Shown: positions 7,956-16,294, numbered from the stretch's first letter. The stretch: 64,000 nt of DNA from Micromonospora qiuiae (GCF_016863555.1 NZ_BOPC01000003.1:1-64000), one strand, 5' to 3'. The notes: generated by a model not told the origin, from the sequence alone. Made by a program: numbers and translations.

Positions 7956-9598
7956 GCTGACCAGCGGCCCTCCGGGACCGGCCCGATCACGAAGGGGATG
8001 CAGCGACCACCGGTGGCGGAAGCCCGCCCGCCCATCCCGGCCCCCTGCGGCAGGCCCGTCGTGATGACGACGCAGCGGTCGGAGTCCATCTCGTCGGGCG
8101 TGGGAAGCCCGGCCAGGCTCCGGCAACCTTCGAAGGTCTCGGCACCGAGCGCATCGCCGACGACGCCGACGGCGACCCCCTCCGCATACAACTGCCGGGC
8201 GTACGCCGCGGCCACCCGACGGCACTCGTCCACGGCACCGACCAGTGTGAACACGTCGGGGGCCCGCCCTAGGTCCACCTGGAGCCGCCACGGCCCCTTC
8301 CGTCCCAGCACCAACGGAACCGCCGCCGGGGGCCCCAGCTCGTCGTCCGCCAACCAGGCGTACGCGGGCGTCGTCGGTCCGGTCGTGACGCCGATCAGCC
8401 GCACCATGACCGGGCCCGCCTCGGTGCGCACCTCAGTGCGCACGTAGGGCACGTCGTTGTCGGCCGGCAGCACCGGCCGGGGCAGGTCATCGGACTGCTC
8501 CTCCTGCCGCACGGCAGCGGGAGAGTTCGCCGGCATCGTGCCGGTGAACGGAGGCCACTCGGGCTGCGACGGGGACAACGCGGCAAGGCCAGGCCGCTTC
8601 GCCGGCGACTGCCCCGGGGCCGGCAGCCCGGGGGCGATCGGCGGCTGCGGCGCGGCGAGCGGTGACGCCGGGGGTTGCGAAGCCGGGCGGCTCGACGCCG
8701 AGGGTTGCGGCGCTGGGCGGTCCGGGGCGGGCGGTGCCCCCGGGGGCGGTGGCGGTCCGGCCGGGCCGGATGGAGGCGCCGACGGGGAGGCCGTCCGCAC
8801 CGCCTCAAGCTCGGCAGGTGTCGGCGTGTGATGCCGCTCCGGCGGCCACGGCCCGTCGTCGAGCGTCACCGAGCGCATCTGGTGTATCCGACGGGGCAAC
8901 ACGAGGAGCGCGACGACCGCGAAGAGTACCGCGAGCACGGCCGCGCTGATCCGGGCCAGTCGAGGATTGAACTGCACCGGCCCGGGTTCCCCCCGGGGGG
9001 CGGCACCAACCGGGGCCGCCGAGGCCTCCTCCGGAGGCAAAGCGACCGCTGGAGGCGAGGCCTTCGCGCTCGGAGGTGGCTGCTGGGTCGTGGTGCTCGG
9101 TGCTGGGGACGGCGAGGATGACGACGGGGCCACCGTGGTGCGGGACGGGGCCGGCGCGCTCGGCGAGGGCGTCGGAAGCCCGATCGCCGGGAGCGCGCCG
9201 GTCCGGACCCCTGGCCCGTCTGCGTCCGGCGGCAGCACCAGCATCCAGCCTGGTGCCAACTCGACGCCATCGGTGAAGGTGGCACCGCCGGGCTGGCTAC
9301 GGCCCCGGTTGAGGTCGATGATTTCGCGGAAGCGGTTGCCGTTGCCGAGAGTGAGCAGGGCGATGTTGTAGAGGTATTCCCGCTGGCCATCGACCGGTGG
9401 CCCGACGACGTAGTACTTGCCGGTCTCCTCGGGCACCGCAGCGGCCGCCGGGGTCACCGGGACGAGTGGCGCGAGCAGAATCGCCAGCAGCAACGGCAGG
9501 GCCCACCAGAACCTCACCCGAGGGTGCCCCCGCCGAGACAACGGCAACCGCGCCGCCGTACCCGCCGTCCACTTCCGGCCCCGACACCCTGATTGCAT
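7934..9598 (-). CDS. Membrane protein with mycosin-associated LysM-like domain
   Basis: A 554-residue predicted membrane protein. Signal or anchor helix at about 30-52. A module at about 58-140 matches the N-terminal module of the mycosin-like neighbour: KYYVV start, LN-GR-QP-G core, GW-LVLP end. Ser/Pro-rich linker; membrane helix near 215-240 followed by RRIHQM; then a long Pro-rich stretch and a folded C-terminal region (about 385-554) that would be cytoplasmic. I do not recognise the C-terminal domain. The module pattern is reminiscent of peptidoglycan-binding LysM folds, which is inference. ATG at 9598 is preceded by GGAAGGA. It lies 55 bp downstream of the thaumatin-ricin gene and is probably in one transcript with it. 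Confidence 0.8.
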   Translation of the reverse strand: MQSGCRGRKWTAGTAARLPLSRRGHPRVRFWWALPLLLAILLAPLVPVTPAAAAVPEETGKYYVVGPPVDGQREYLYNIALLTLGNGNRFREIIDLNRGRSQPGGATFTDGVELAPGWMLVLPPDADGPGVRTGALPAIGLPTPSPSAPAPSRTTVAPSSSSPSPAPSTTTQQPPPSAKASPPAVALPPEEASAAPVGAAPRGEPGPVQFNPRLARISAAVLAVLFAVVALLVLPRRIHQMRSVTLDDGPWPPERHHTPTPAELEAVRTASPSAPPSGPAGPPPPPGAPPAPDRPAPQPSASSRPASQPPASPLAAPQPPIAPGLPAPGQSPAKRPGLAALSPSQPEWPPFTGTMPANSPAAVRQEEQSDDLPRPVLPADNDVPYVRTEVRTEAGPVMVRLIGVTTGPTTPAYAWLADDELGPPAAVPLVLGRKGPWRLQVDLGRAPDVFTLVGAVDECRRVAAAYARQLYAEGVAVGVVGDALGAETFEGCRSLAGLPTPDEMDSDRCVVITTGLPQGAGMGGRASATGGRCIPFVIGPVPEGRWSAQLGVGT

Positions 9599-9653
9599 TT
9601 CTATCCTTCCGTCCCGGTCCGTACGTCACCGCACCGCGCCATCAGCGGCCACC

Positions 9654-10910
9654 TCAGCGGTCGGCACTCCGCCAGGTCTGGTTGCCCTGCCCGGGGTTGC
9701 ACTCCCAGATCTGCAATGGGGCGCCGTCGTTCTTGTTCCACTCGCGCACGTCCACACACTTGCCCGAGTGCGGATTGCGCACCATCCCGTTCTCGATGAC
9801 CCAGATCTGCGCCGGCCCGCCGTTGCAGTCCGCGAGCTGTACCTTGGCACCGTTGTGTCGGGCCGCCCAGGCGACATCCATGCACTTGTCGAGCGCCATG
9901 ATGGAACCGTTCGGACCACGCTTGAACCGCTGCGCCGGGGTGCCGTTGCAGCGCCAGAGTTGCAGCTGCACACCATCGGCCGAGATGCCACCCGGCACGT
10001 CGATGCACTTGCCCTCATATCCGCGCAACGCAAAAGCGGAGTTCGAACCCGGGTTGTGGTCGTTCCTCGACGCGGGCGGGTTGGCGTTGGCTGGCGGACC
10101 GCCCGCCGAGGCCACCATGCCGCCACGGAACGTGACCGTGAAGTTCGCACACCCGGGGCAGTTGTAGACGGTCTGGTTACCGACCACCTTGTCATGGGTG
10201 GACCACAGGTAGGCCCGCGGCTCGAAGGGAAGCAGCGCGGCGGTGTAACTGCTGTGCCCGTCTCGGTTGTGGTTGATGCAGTTGATCCGGGCGCCGGTCT
10301 GTGGATGACGTACGGCATCCAACTCGGCACAGGCGGCGAGCATCTGCTTTCCGGAGCAGTCCAACTTGACGCAACTCCCGGCGAGGGTGGGATTCGGCGC
10401 ACCGGGCGCGTCGATCGTGATGACCGTCGACAGCGCGTCGACATAGCTGACGTTGAACCAGGGAGCGTGACCGTTTCGCTGGTCGAAGTTGAACTCGGCC
10501 AGACTCACCGGTTCCGCACCCGCCACGCAGTAGTCCTGGTACGGGCCGCAGTCGCCGACGAGACACTTGAACGTGCTGCCCGATTCGCCGCTGCACCCCT
10601 GCCGGGCGAAGAACCGGCCGCGCCAGTGGCCCGGCCATTCAGTGTCCGGAATGACGATGCTCTTCGACTCGCCCGGCTTCAGCACCGGTAGGCCGGTGAT
10701 TCGGCGCGAGCCGTCCGGGCTCTCGCCCGCGCCGACCCACAGGGTTTCATCTGTGGCGTTGACGAACGTCACCCGTTCACCGGCGACGGCCTCGGAGTTG
10801 CTCGACATCACCATAATCAGGCCGAGAGCGAGCACCAGGACGACGCCCATCGCGACTCTTGTACTCGTCCAGGCCCGGCGGATCGAAGACGAGCCGGTAG
10901 TCAAAGCCAT
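9654..10910 (-). CDS. Secreted thaumatin-like protein with ricin B lectin domain
   Basis: A 418-residue exported protein. Signal or anchor helix about 16-38. Residues about 45-265 follow the thaumatin family pattern: VTFVNATDETLWVG strand, GHWRGRFFARQGC with a Cys-rich loop, CLVGDCG, LAEFNFD, WFNVSYVDA, and a late YNCPGCANFTV strand. A short Ala/Asn/Pro linker leads to a ricin-type beta-trefoil (about 295-418) with QRF, QIW and QTW motifs. Thaumatin-like proteins bind or degrade beta-glucans in plants and fungi; bacterial members are rare and their role is unknown. A glycan-binding surface role is inferred. ATG at 10910 with GGAGGG four bases upstream was preferred over a start 24 codons earlier. 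An ECF-type promoter lies about 70 bases upstream. Confidence 0.82.
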   Translation of the reverse strand: MALTTGSSSIRRAWTSTRVAMGVVLVLALGLIMVMSSNSEAVAGERVTFVNATDETLWVGAGESPDGSRRITGLPVLKPGESKSIVIPDTEWPGHWRGRFFARQGCSGESGSTFKCLVGDCGPYQDYCVAGAEPVSLAEFNFDQRNGHAPWFNVSYVDALSTVITIDAPGAPNPTLAGSCVKLDCSGKQMLAACAELDAVRHPQTGARINCINHNRDGHSSYTAALLPFEPRAYLWSTHDKVVGNQTVYNCPGCANFTVTFRGGMVASAGGPPANANPPASRNDHNPGSNSAFALRGYEGKCIDVPGGISADGVQLQLWRCNGTPAQRFKRGPNGSIMALDKCMDVAWAARHNGAKVQLADCNGGPAQIWVIENGMVRNPHSGKCVDVREWNKNDGAPLQIWECNPGQGNQTWRSADR

Positions 10911-10982
10911 GCAGCCCTCCAATGCCCCAACAAGGCGGACGCACCATGTCCGCGTACGAGTGCGGCACTCGCACGCCCCCAT

Positions 10983-11008
10983 GACGGCGCGGGACCGCCG
11001 CCGGTTCA
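10983..11008 (-). promoter_or_regulatory. ECF-type promoter for thaumatin-ricin gene
   Basis: On the minus strand: TGAACC, 16-base spacer, CGTC. Identical in core bases and spacing to the sigma operon promoter. The predicted transcript starts near 10975, 65 bases before the ATG at 10910. Confidence 0.62.
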
Positions 11009-11034
11009 GCGTCCGGTCGTCCGGGTTGGAAAAA

Positions 11035-11103
11035 CTCGCCCCGTTGATCAGGTTGGCGGCAGTATGAAGATCATACTGCCGCCAACCTGATCAACGGGGC
11101 GAG
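11035..11103 (-). terminator. Perfect 33-bp inverted repeat, strong terminator
   Basis: Arms 11035-11067 and 11071-11103 are exact reverse complements with a 3-base AGA loop. On the minus strand the hairpin begins 5 bp after the stop of the serine hydrolase gene and is followed by TTTTT, a textbook rho-independent terminator. The 33-bp perfect stem is far longer than needed and may be a dispersed element used as a terminator. Confidence 0.9.
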
Positions 11104-11108
11104 GTGCC

Positions 11109-12281
11109 TTACGCGGGGGCGCAGATCGCGTCGTCGATGAGGCGGGACGCCCGGGCATGGACGGCGAGGACGGCCTCGATGTCGGCGAGCTGGGTGGTCA
11201 GGGAGAGCACCGCTACCCGCTTTCCGTCCGCGCTGACTCCGTTGGCGGTGCTCATGCCCGGCACGTCACCGCCGTGGGACCAGTAGCCGCCGCACCGGTT
11301 CGGGATGAACATGATGCCCAGGCCGTATCGCGCTCCGGGCATGAAGTCCTGGAACGTTTCGGCGAGCACCGAGTCGTGCAACTGCACCATCTGGCGCGGT
11401 TTGAGCAGCTGACCGCGTTGCAGCGCCTGCCAGAAGCGCGCCAGGTCGCTTGGCGTGGTGATCATGTCGCCGGCCGCGCCGGCAACCGTCGGGTTGAACA
11501 GGGTGGTGTCGGTGAGCGGGCCGCCGGGGGTCCACTGCTGGTAGCCCTTGGCATGCGGTGCCGGCAGGAACGGCCGGTCCCCCGGCGCCGACGTCTGTCG
11601 TAGCCCGAGCGGCTGGAGGATGCGCCGGCGTACCTCGGTGGCCCACGACCGGCCGGTCACCTTTTCGATGAGCATCCCGGCGAGGATGTAGTTGGTGTTG
11701 GAGTAGTCCCACCGGGTGCCGGGCGCGAAGCCGGGTTCGTGCTTCATCGCCAGGGCGACGAGGTCGGCGGGCTCGTAGTGGTCGAACCGGTGCGCCAGAT
11801 ACCCCTCGTAGGAGGTGAGTGCCGCGGTGTCGTTGGTGTAGTTGTAGATGCCGCTGGTGTGCTGAAGCAGGTGACGGACGGTGATCCGACGGCCGTCGTT
11901 GCCGTTGCCGGCGACGACTCCCGGCAACCATCGCTCGACGGTGTCGTCCAGCGACAGCCTGCCCTCTCCGACCAGTTGCAGGACGACGACGGAGACGAAC
12001 GTCTTGGTGTTGCTACCCATCCGGAAGTGCCCGTCGAGGGGCACCGGCGTGCCCCGCTTGAGATCGCCGACGCCGGCTCGGGCACGGGTGGTCGTACCGT
12101 CGATGCGGGTGAGCCCCTGCACGCCGGTGATGCCGAGATCGTGAAGATCCTTGACCGCGACCTGGAGCCGTCGCCGGTCGTCGTTGACGGGTTTCGCGGC
12201 GACCGGTACCGCGCCACCGGTGACGACCAGCGCCGCTGCCAGGGCGACGGTCAGGCCCCACCGGCCGAGATGTCCTCGCAT
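11109..12281 (-). CDS. Secreted serine hydrolase, beta-lactamase/DD-carboxypeptidase family
   Basis: A 390-residue exported class C beta-lactamase-fold hydrolase. The signal peptide spans about residues 1-30, ending AVPVAAKP. The S-x-x-K nucleophile motif appears as SNTK after GHFRMG, and the Y-x-N motif as YSNTNY. A late HGGDVPG segment fits the third (H/K-x-G) motif. It probably acts on peptidoglycan D-Ala-D-Ala or an ester/amide substrate outside the cell. Not every family member is a carboxypeptidase, so the substrate is open. The ATG at 12281 has GGAAGGG six bases upstream; longer starts have no such site. It is followed by the strong hairpin at 11035-11103 and so is transcriptionally insulated from the thaumatin gene. 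Confidence 0.88.
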   Translation of the reverse strand: MRGHLGRWGLTVALAAALVVTGGAVPVAAKPVNDDRRRLQVAVKDLHDLGITGVQGLTRIDGTTTRARAGVGDLKRGTPVPLDGHFRMGSNTKTFVSVVVLQLVGEGRLSLDDTVERWLPGVVAGNGNDGRRITVRHLLQHTSGIYNYTNDTAALTSYEGYLAHRFDHYEPADLVALAMKHEPGFAPGTRWDYSNTNYILAGMLIEKVTGRSWATEVRRRILQPLGLRQTSAPGDRPFLPAPHAKGYQQWTPGGPLTDTTLFNPTVAGAAGDMITTPSDLARFWQALQRGQLLKPRQMVQLHDSVLAETFQDFMPGARYGLGIMFIPNRCGGYWSHGGDVPGMSTANGVSADGKRVAVLSLTTQLADIEAVLAVHARASRLIDDAICAPA

Positions 12282-12525
12282 GTCATGCCCTTCCCACTGA
12301 ATACGGGTGATGACCAGGAACCGACAGTACGAGGCCGTCGATGCGTTTCCATCCGGCGATCCCCCCAGATCGGTTCGGGGAAATCCCGCAGACCGGGGTC
12401 GGTCATCCAGCGACGAAGGCGGCACCCGCAGCCCGGCGGAGCCGGCGCCACGACAATGCGGCCAGCGCCGCAGTCTCGCCCGTTCGGACAGCTCATTCTG
12501 CCGTTACGATCTTGCATCCGTACTG

Positions 12526-12541
12526 GTGAACCACTGTTCAC
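12526..12541. promoter_or_regulatory. Palindrome upstream of response regulator gene
   Basis: GTGAAC and GTTCAC flank a 4-base spacer, about 53 bases before the GTG start at 12594. The half-site resembles the GTTCAC core of actinobacterial PHO-type boxes, so it may be an operator, possibly autoregulatory. The rest of the 312-bp gap back to the serine hydrolase start holds nothing else that I can identify. Confidence 0.4.
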
Positions 12542-12593
12542 ATCCGACAGACTCGCACCATCCACGGGGGCGGCGGGTTGAGGAGGTTTGTCG

Positions 12594-13250
12594 GTGCGGG
12601 TGCTCCTGGTGGAAGACGATCTGCGGGTGTCGGCGGGGCTCGCCTCGGCGCTGCGGCGACGGGGGCACGAGGTGACGCAGGCGGTCACCGCCGCGGAGGC
12701 GGTCGCGGCGAAGCAGGTGGACCTCGTCCTGCTCGACATGAACCTTCCCGACCGGGACGGCCTGGAGGTGTGCCGGCGGATCCGCCAGCACGACGAGGTG
12801 GTGGCCATCATCGCGGTGACCGCCCGCGGCGAGGAGCAGGATCGGGTGGCCGGGCTCAGGGCCGGCGCGGACGACTACGTGGTGAAGCCCTTCTCGATGG
12901 TCGAGTTGCAGGCACGCATCGAGGCGGTGATGCGCCGGACCTCGCGTACCATCCGAACGGCGACCACCTTGCAGGCCGGTCCGCTGCGCATCGACGTCGA
13001 CGCCCGGCGGGTCTGGGTCGCCGAGCGGGAGGTCGGGCTCTCCCGCAAGGAGTTCGACCTGCTGGTGGCGTTGGCCCGGCAGGCGGGCACGGTGGTGCCC
13101 CGGGAGCGGCTGCAACTGGAGGTCTGGCAAACCACCTGGGCCACCCGGCACAACCTCGACGTCCACGTCGCGGCGCTGCGCGGCAAGCTGAACGACCCCG
13201 GCCTGGTGGAGACGGTACGCGGTGTCGGCTACCGCCTCCGCGCCGACTGA
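12594..13250 (+). CDS. OmpR/PhoB-family response regulator (orphan in window)
   Basis: A 218-residue DNA-binding response regulator. The receiver domain (1-115) shows the acidic pocket in VEDD, the phospho-acceptor Asp in LLDMNLPD and the conserved Lys in VVKPF. The C-terminal winged-helix domain (about 125-218) ends with the usual ETVRGVGYRLR. GTG at 12594 is chosen because AGGAGG lies seven bases upstream; the TTG at 12588 is too close to that site. No histidine kinase gene is adjacent, so its partner is elsewhere. The next gene on the same strand encodes a secreted M14 carboxypeptidase. An 11-bp-spaced direct repeat in the gap between them could be its binding site. Confidence 0.93.
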   Translation: MRVLLVEDDLRVSAGLASALRRRGHEVTQAVTAAEAVAAKQVDLVLLDMNLPDRDGLEVCRRIRQHDEVVAIIAVTARGEEQDRVAGLRAGADDYVVKPFSMVELQARIEAVMRRTSRTIRTATTLQAGPLRIDVDARRVWVAEREVGLSRKEFDLLVALARQAGTVVPRERLQLEVWQTTWATRHNLDVHVAALRGKLNDPGLVETVRGVGYRLRAD

Positions 13251-13296
13251 TCGCCTGGATCGTCACGATTCGAGATGCAGAACAGTCGGCGGAAAT

Positions 13297-13313
13297 CTCA
13301 AGGCATCCTCAAG
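13297..13313 (+). promoter_or_regulatory. CTCAAG direct repeat, possible response-regulator box
   Basis: Two CTCAAG hexamers are spaced 11 bp start to start (13297 and 13308), one helical turn apart, as is typical for OmpR-family tandem binding. They lie about 85-100 bases before the TTG start of the M14 gene and just after the response regulator gene. Confidence 0.4.
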
Positions 13314-13395
13314 AATCGCTGCTCATGGGCCCGTCGGCGGGCGGAGGCGGGTGTGCTGGGCCTACCCGATCAACCCTCCTGTTTGGAGATGTCCC

Positions 13396-15522
13396 TTGAG
13401 ATACAGACGGACAACAGCCGGTGTCTTCTCGGCCCTGCTCGCCGTCACCCTCGCGGCGACCGCACAACCCGCCCAGGCCAACGGCCAACTGTCGACCACC
13501 ACCGCCCAGTTGACGGCGGAGCCGAACCAGGTCCAGGGCCTGACCGTGACGCAGGCGGACGGGTACGCCACCCTGGCCTGGACCCCGGTCGACGGGGCCA
13601 CCGACTACCAGATCGAGCGCACCCCGGTTGCCGGCGACGACACCGCCACCGGCAACCCGGTGATCGTCGGCGTCTGGCGGCCGAACCGTCAGATCAACAA
13701 CACCGAGCCCACCTTCGCCGACGCCGGCTTCGTCCCCGGCAACCGGTTCCAGTGGCGTGTCCGCGCCCGCTTCGGCACCACGGCGCAGCCCTACTCGGCC
13801 CCGGTCACCGGCACCACCAACGCGCACTGGGGCGACCCGAGCACCCCCGGCCAGAACCTGCGTACCCAGTGGGAGACCACGCTGGGCGCGCAGTACACCA
13901 GCGACGTCAACGAGTACGCCTACACCTCGGCGATCGACGAGCTGAGCGAGCGGGTACGCGTGGTGGAGATCGGCCGCACCATCCAGAACCGGCCGATCAA
14001 CATGTTCGTCATCGGCTACCCCACCCCGCCAGCGACCCCGGAGGCCGTGGCAGCGACGAACCCGCTGCTGGTCAACTGCAACGTGCACGGCAACGAGCCG
14101 GGCGACCGCGAAGCCTGCTTCATCATGGCCCGACAGCTGGCCTTCACCGACGACCCGGCCACCCTCGACCGGCTGTCGAAGACCACCATGCTGATCCTGC
14201 CCACGATCAACGGCGACGGCCGGGCGGCCAACAGCCGAGGCAACTCCACCGGGCAGGACCTGAACCGGGACTACTCGCTGATCCGCCAGCCGGAAACCCA
14301 GGCCTTCGTGGAGATGGTCCGCGACTACCGGCCGATCGCCAGCTACGACGGCCACGAGTACGGCAACGCCAACACCGGTGACCTGCCGATGCTGCCGCCG
14401 CGGCACCAGAACGTGGCGCAGGGGATCTTCGACGAGTCGCAGCACATGATCGAGGGTCACATGTACACCCAGGGCGCCAAGGACGGCTGGTGGGCCTGCC
14501 CGTACGGGTGCACCGGAGCCAACGTGGGTCTGGGTGAGGAAACCATCCTGCGCAACACCCTCGGCCTGAAGAACGTGGTCAACTCCCTGCTGGAGCTGCG
14601 CAGTTCCGGCGGCCCCACCCGGCCGGACGAGAGCAACACCGCCAACAACCGCCGGCGCAAGACCTACTCGGCGCTGTGGACGTTCAACCAGTTCCTGGCG
14701 TACCACTCGGCGCGCATCACCGACATCACGAAGGCCCGGGCCGAGGCGATCAAGTTCCAGTCGGCGAACACCGGCCGGATCGTCTTCCGGGGCTCCCGGC
14801 CGATCGAGGCGTACCCCGCCCCGCACCCGGGTGACACCCCGCCGCCGCTCGACGCCCCGCGTGAGGACCGGATCCTGGAGCAGGCGCCGTGCGCCTACAA
14901 GCTCACCGAGGAGCAGTACCACGGCGCCCGCACCGACGGCCCGGCCGGCCGGCAGACGACCGTGGCCCAGCGGCTCGCCGCCCACGGCTGGAAGGTGATC
15001 AAGATTGCCGACGGTTACCTCGTCCCGCTGTCCCAGCCGGAGCGGGGTCTGGTGCCGCTGCTGCTCGACGGGCAGGCCGTCGAGGGCCTGGTCGCCGGCG
15101 AGCGGATCGCGCCCACGCTGACCGGCACCCACAACGGTCCGCTGACGGTCTCCGGAGTGTCCTGCCTCGCCGACGCCACCGTCCGGGGCCCGGTCCGGGT
15201 CCAGCCGGGCGCCACGCTGATCGTCAACGGCAGCTCGATCAACGGCCCGGTGAACGCCACCGGCGCGGCCGGGTTCGTGCTGACCGATAGCACGGTCAAC
15301 GGCCCGGTGAACGCCACCGGCGTCAGCGGCCCGGTGGTCCTGGTCGGCAACAAGGTCAGCGGCCCGGTCAACGTGGTCAACAACACCGGCGTGGCGCCAC
15401 TGGTCGCCGGCAACACCGTCGACGGCCCGCTGAGCTGCACCGGCAACACCCACGCGCCGGTCAACCTGGAGGTTGCCAACTCGGTGAGCGGTCCGAAGTC
15501 CAGCCAGTGCGGACGCCTGTGA
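13396..15522 (+). CDS. Secreted M14-family zinc carboxypeptidase with repeat-rich C-terminal domain
   Basis: A 708-residue exported metallocarboxypeptidase. Signal peptide about 1-32; a fibronectin type III-like domain (about 45-140) precedes the M14 catalytic domain. Zinc ligands are His231 and Glu234 in HGNE and probably His320 in SYDGHEYG; Glu381 or Glu382 in GLGEET is a candidate catalytic base. The last 150 residues contain five to six short repeats around GPVNATG, NGPVN and SGPVN, consistent with a right-handed beta-helix or similar surface module. It would trim C-terminal residues from peptides or peptidoglycan outside the cell. The TTG start at 13396 follows GGAG by nine bases and is placed to begin just before the signal peptide; no in-frame ATG is nearby. 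Confidence 0.88.
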   Translation: MRYRRTTAGVFSALLAVTLAATAQPAQANGQLSTTTAQLTAEPNQVQGLTVTQADGYATLAWTPVDGATDYQIERTPVAGDDTATGNPVIVGVWRPNRQINNTEPTFADAGFVPGNRFQWRVRARFGTTAQPYSAPVTGTTNAHWGDPSTPGQNLRTQWETTLGAQYTSDVNEYAYTSAIDELSERVRVVEIGRTIQNRPINMFVIGYPTPPATPEAVAATNPLLVNCNVHGNEPGDREACFIMARQLAFTDDPATLDRLSKTTMLILPTINGDGRAANSRGNSTGQDLNRDYSLIRQPETQAFVEMVRDYRPIASYDGHEYGNANTGDLPMLPPRHQNVAQGIFDESQHMIEGHMYTQGAKDGWWACPYGCTGANVGLGEETILRNTLGLKNVVNSLLELRSSGGPTRPDESNTANNRRRKTYSALWTFNQFLAYHSARITDITKARAEAIKFQSANTGRIVFRGSRPIEAYPAPHPGDTPPPLDAPREDRILEQAPCAYKLTEEQYHGARTDGPAGRQTTVAQRLAAHGWKVIKIADGYLVPLSQPERGLVPLLLDGQAVEGLVAGERIAPTLTGTHNGPLTVSGVSCLADATVRGPVRVQPGATLIVNGSSINGPVNATGAAGFVLTDSTVNGPVNATGVSGPVVLVGNKVSGPVNVVNNTGVAPLVAGNTVDGPLSCTGNTHAPVNLEVANSVSGPKSSQCGRL

Positions 15523-15544
15523 GCGGCTGAGTTCGTACCCCTCG

Positions 15545-15580
15545 TATCGGCAGGCCGGGTCCGCGCCCGGCCTGCCGGTA
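15545..15580 (+). terminator. Hairpin after M14 carboxypeptidase gene
   Basis: Stem of 15 bp with one G-T pair (15545-15559 with 15566-15580) and a 6-base loop, 22 bp after the stop codon. There is no T-run, as is common in high-GC actinobacteria. Confidence 0.65.
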
Positions 15581-15604
15581 CCCCACCATTGACTGGAGGA
15601 GATC

Positions 15605-16294
15605 GTGACCGACACCCCTGCCGCGGCTGGGACGCAGGCACCACGGCGCACCCGGGGTGCGGCACCGCTCGCTGGGGCGGCCCTGGCCCTGCTGCTCGCG
15701 GTGGCCGGTTGCACCGACGCGGGCGGCGACCGTGGCGACGGTACGGCGGAGGCCGCCGCGCCGCGTGCCGTCGACGTGACCGGGCCGCTCTGCGAACAGC
15801 TGCCGGCCGGCACCGAACCGGGCAACCCGGATTCGCTGGCCGACCAGCCCGCCGATCAGGCTCTCCAGTGGATTCCCGTGCTCACCACCTTCGAGGCGGC
15901 GGTGCGGGCCTCCGGTCTGGCCGCCGAGCTGTCCGGGGCGACGGACGTGACCATCCTCGCCCCGACCGATGACGCGTTCGCGGCCAAGTTCTCCCGGTCC
16001 CACCTCGACGAGCTGCTGCTGCACGACACCGACACGCTGCGCACGCTGCTCCGCGACCACGTGGTCACCGGCGCGCTGCCGGTGGCCGAGCTGGCCGCCG
16101 CGGGCACCGTGACCACCCTCGCCGGCACCAGCCTCACCGTCACCGCCCACGATGCCGGCGCCCGCGTCGGTGGTCGCGCCGACACGGTGTGCGCCGACTA
16201 CCAGGCGGCCGGGGCTCGCATCCACGTCATCAACCAGGTGCTCGGCGCACTGCCCACCACCGCCGGTGACGAGGACGACCACCCGGCCCACTGA
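15605..16294 (+). CDS. Fasciclin-domain lipoprotein
   Basis: A 229-residue predicted lipoprotein. A hydrophobic signal ends in the lipobox LAVAGC, giving acylation at Cys36. Residues about 85-220 form a fasciclin (FAS1) domain, with the characteristic TILAPTDDAFA segment and a late IHVINQVLG strand. Fasciclin lipoproteins such as MPT70/MPT83 sit on the outer face of the membrane and are linked to adhesion and matrix interactions; the ligand here is unknown. The GTG start at 15605 has GGAGGA upstream. It is separated from the M14 gene by a hairpin and followed by two further hairpins, so it is probably monocistronic. Confidence 0.9.
   Translation: MTDTPAAAGTQAPRRTRGAAPLAGAALALLLAVAGCTDAGGDRGDGTAEAAAPRAVDVTGPLCEQLPAGTEPGNPDSLADQPADQALQWIPVLTTFEAAVRASGLAAELSGATDVTILAPTDDAFAAKFSRSHLDELLLHDTDTLRTLLRDHVVTGALPVAELAAAGTVTTLAGTSLTVTAHDAGARVGGRADTVCADYQAAGARIHVINQVLGALPTTAGDEDDHPAH

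Noticed and set aside
3966..9598. ESX/type VII secretion locus
   Set aside because: Only a mycosin-like homologue is present; no WXG100, EccB, EccC, EccD or EccE sequences were seen.
10035..10055. GTTCGAAC tRNA-like motif
   Set aside because: It lies inside the thaumatin-ricin coding sequence with no cloverleaf around it.
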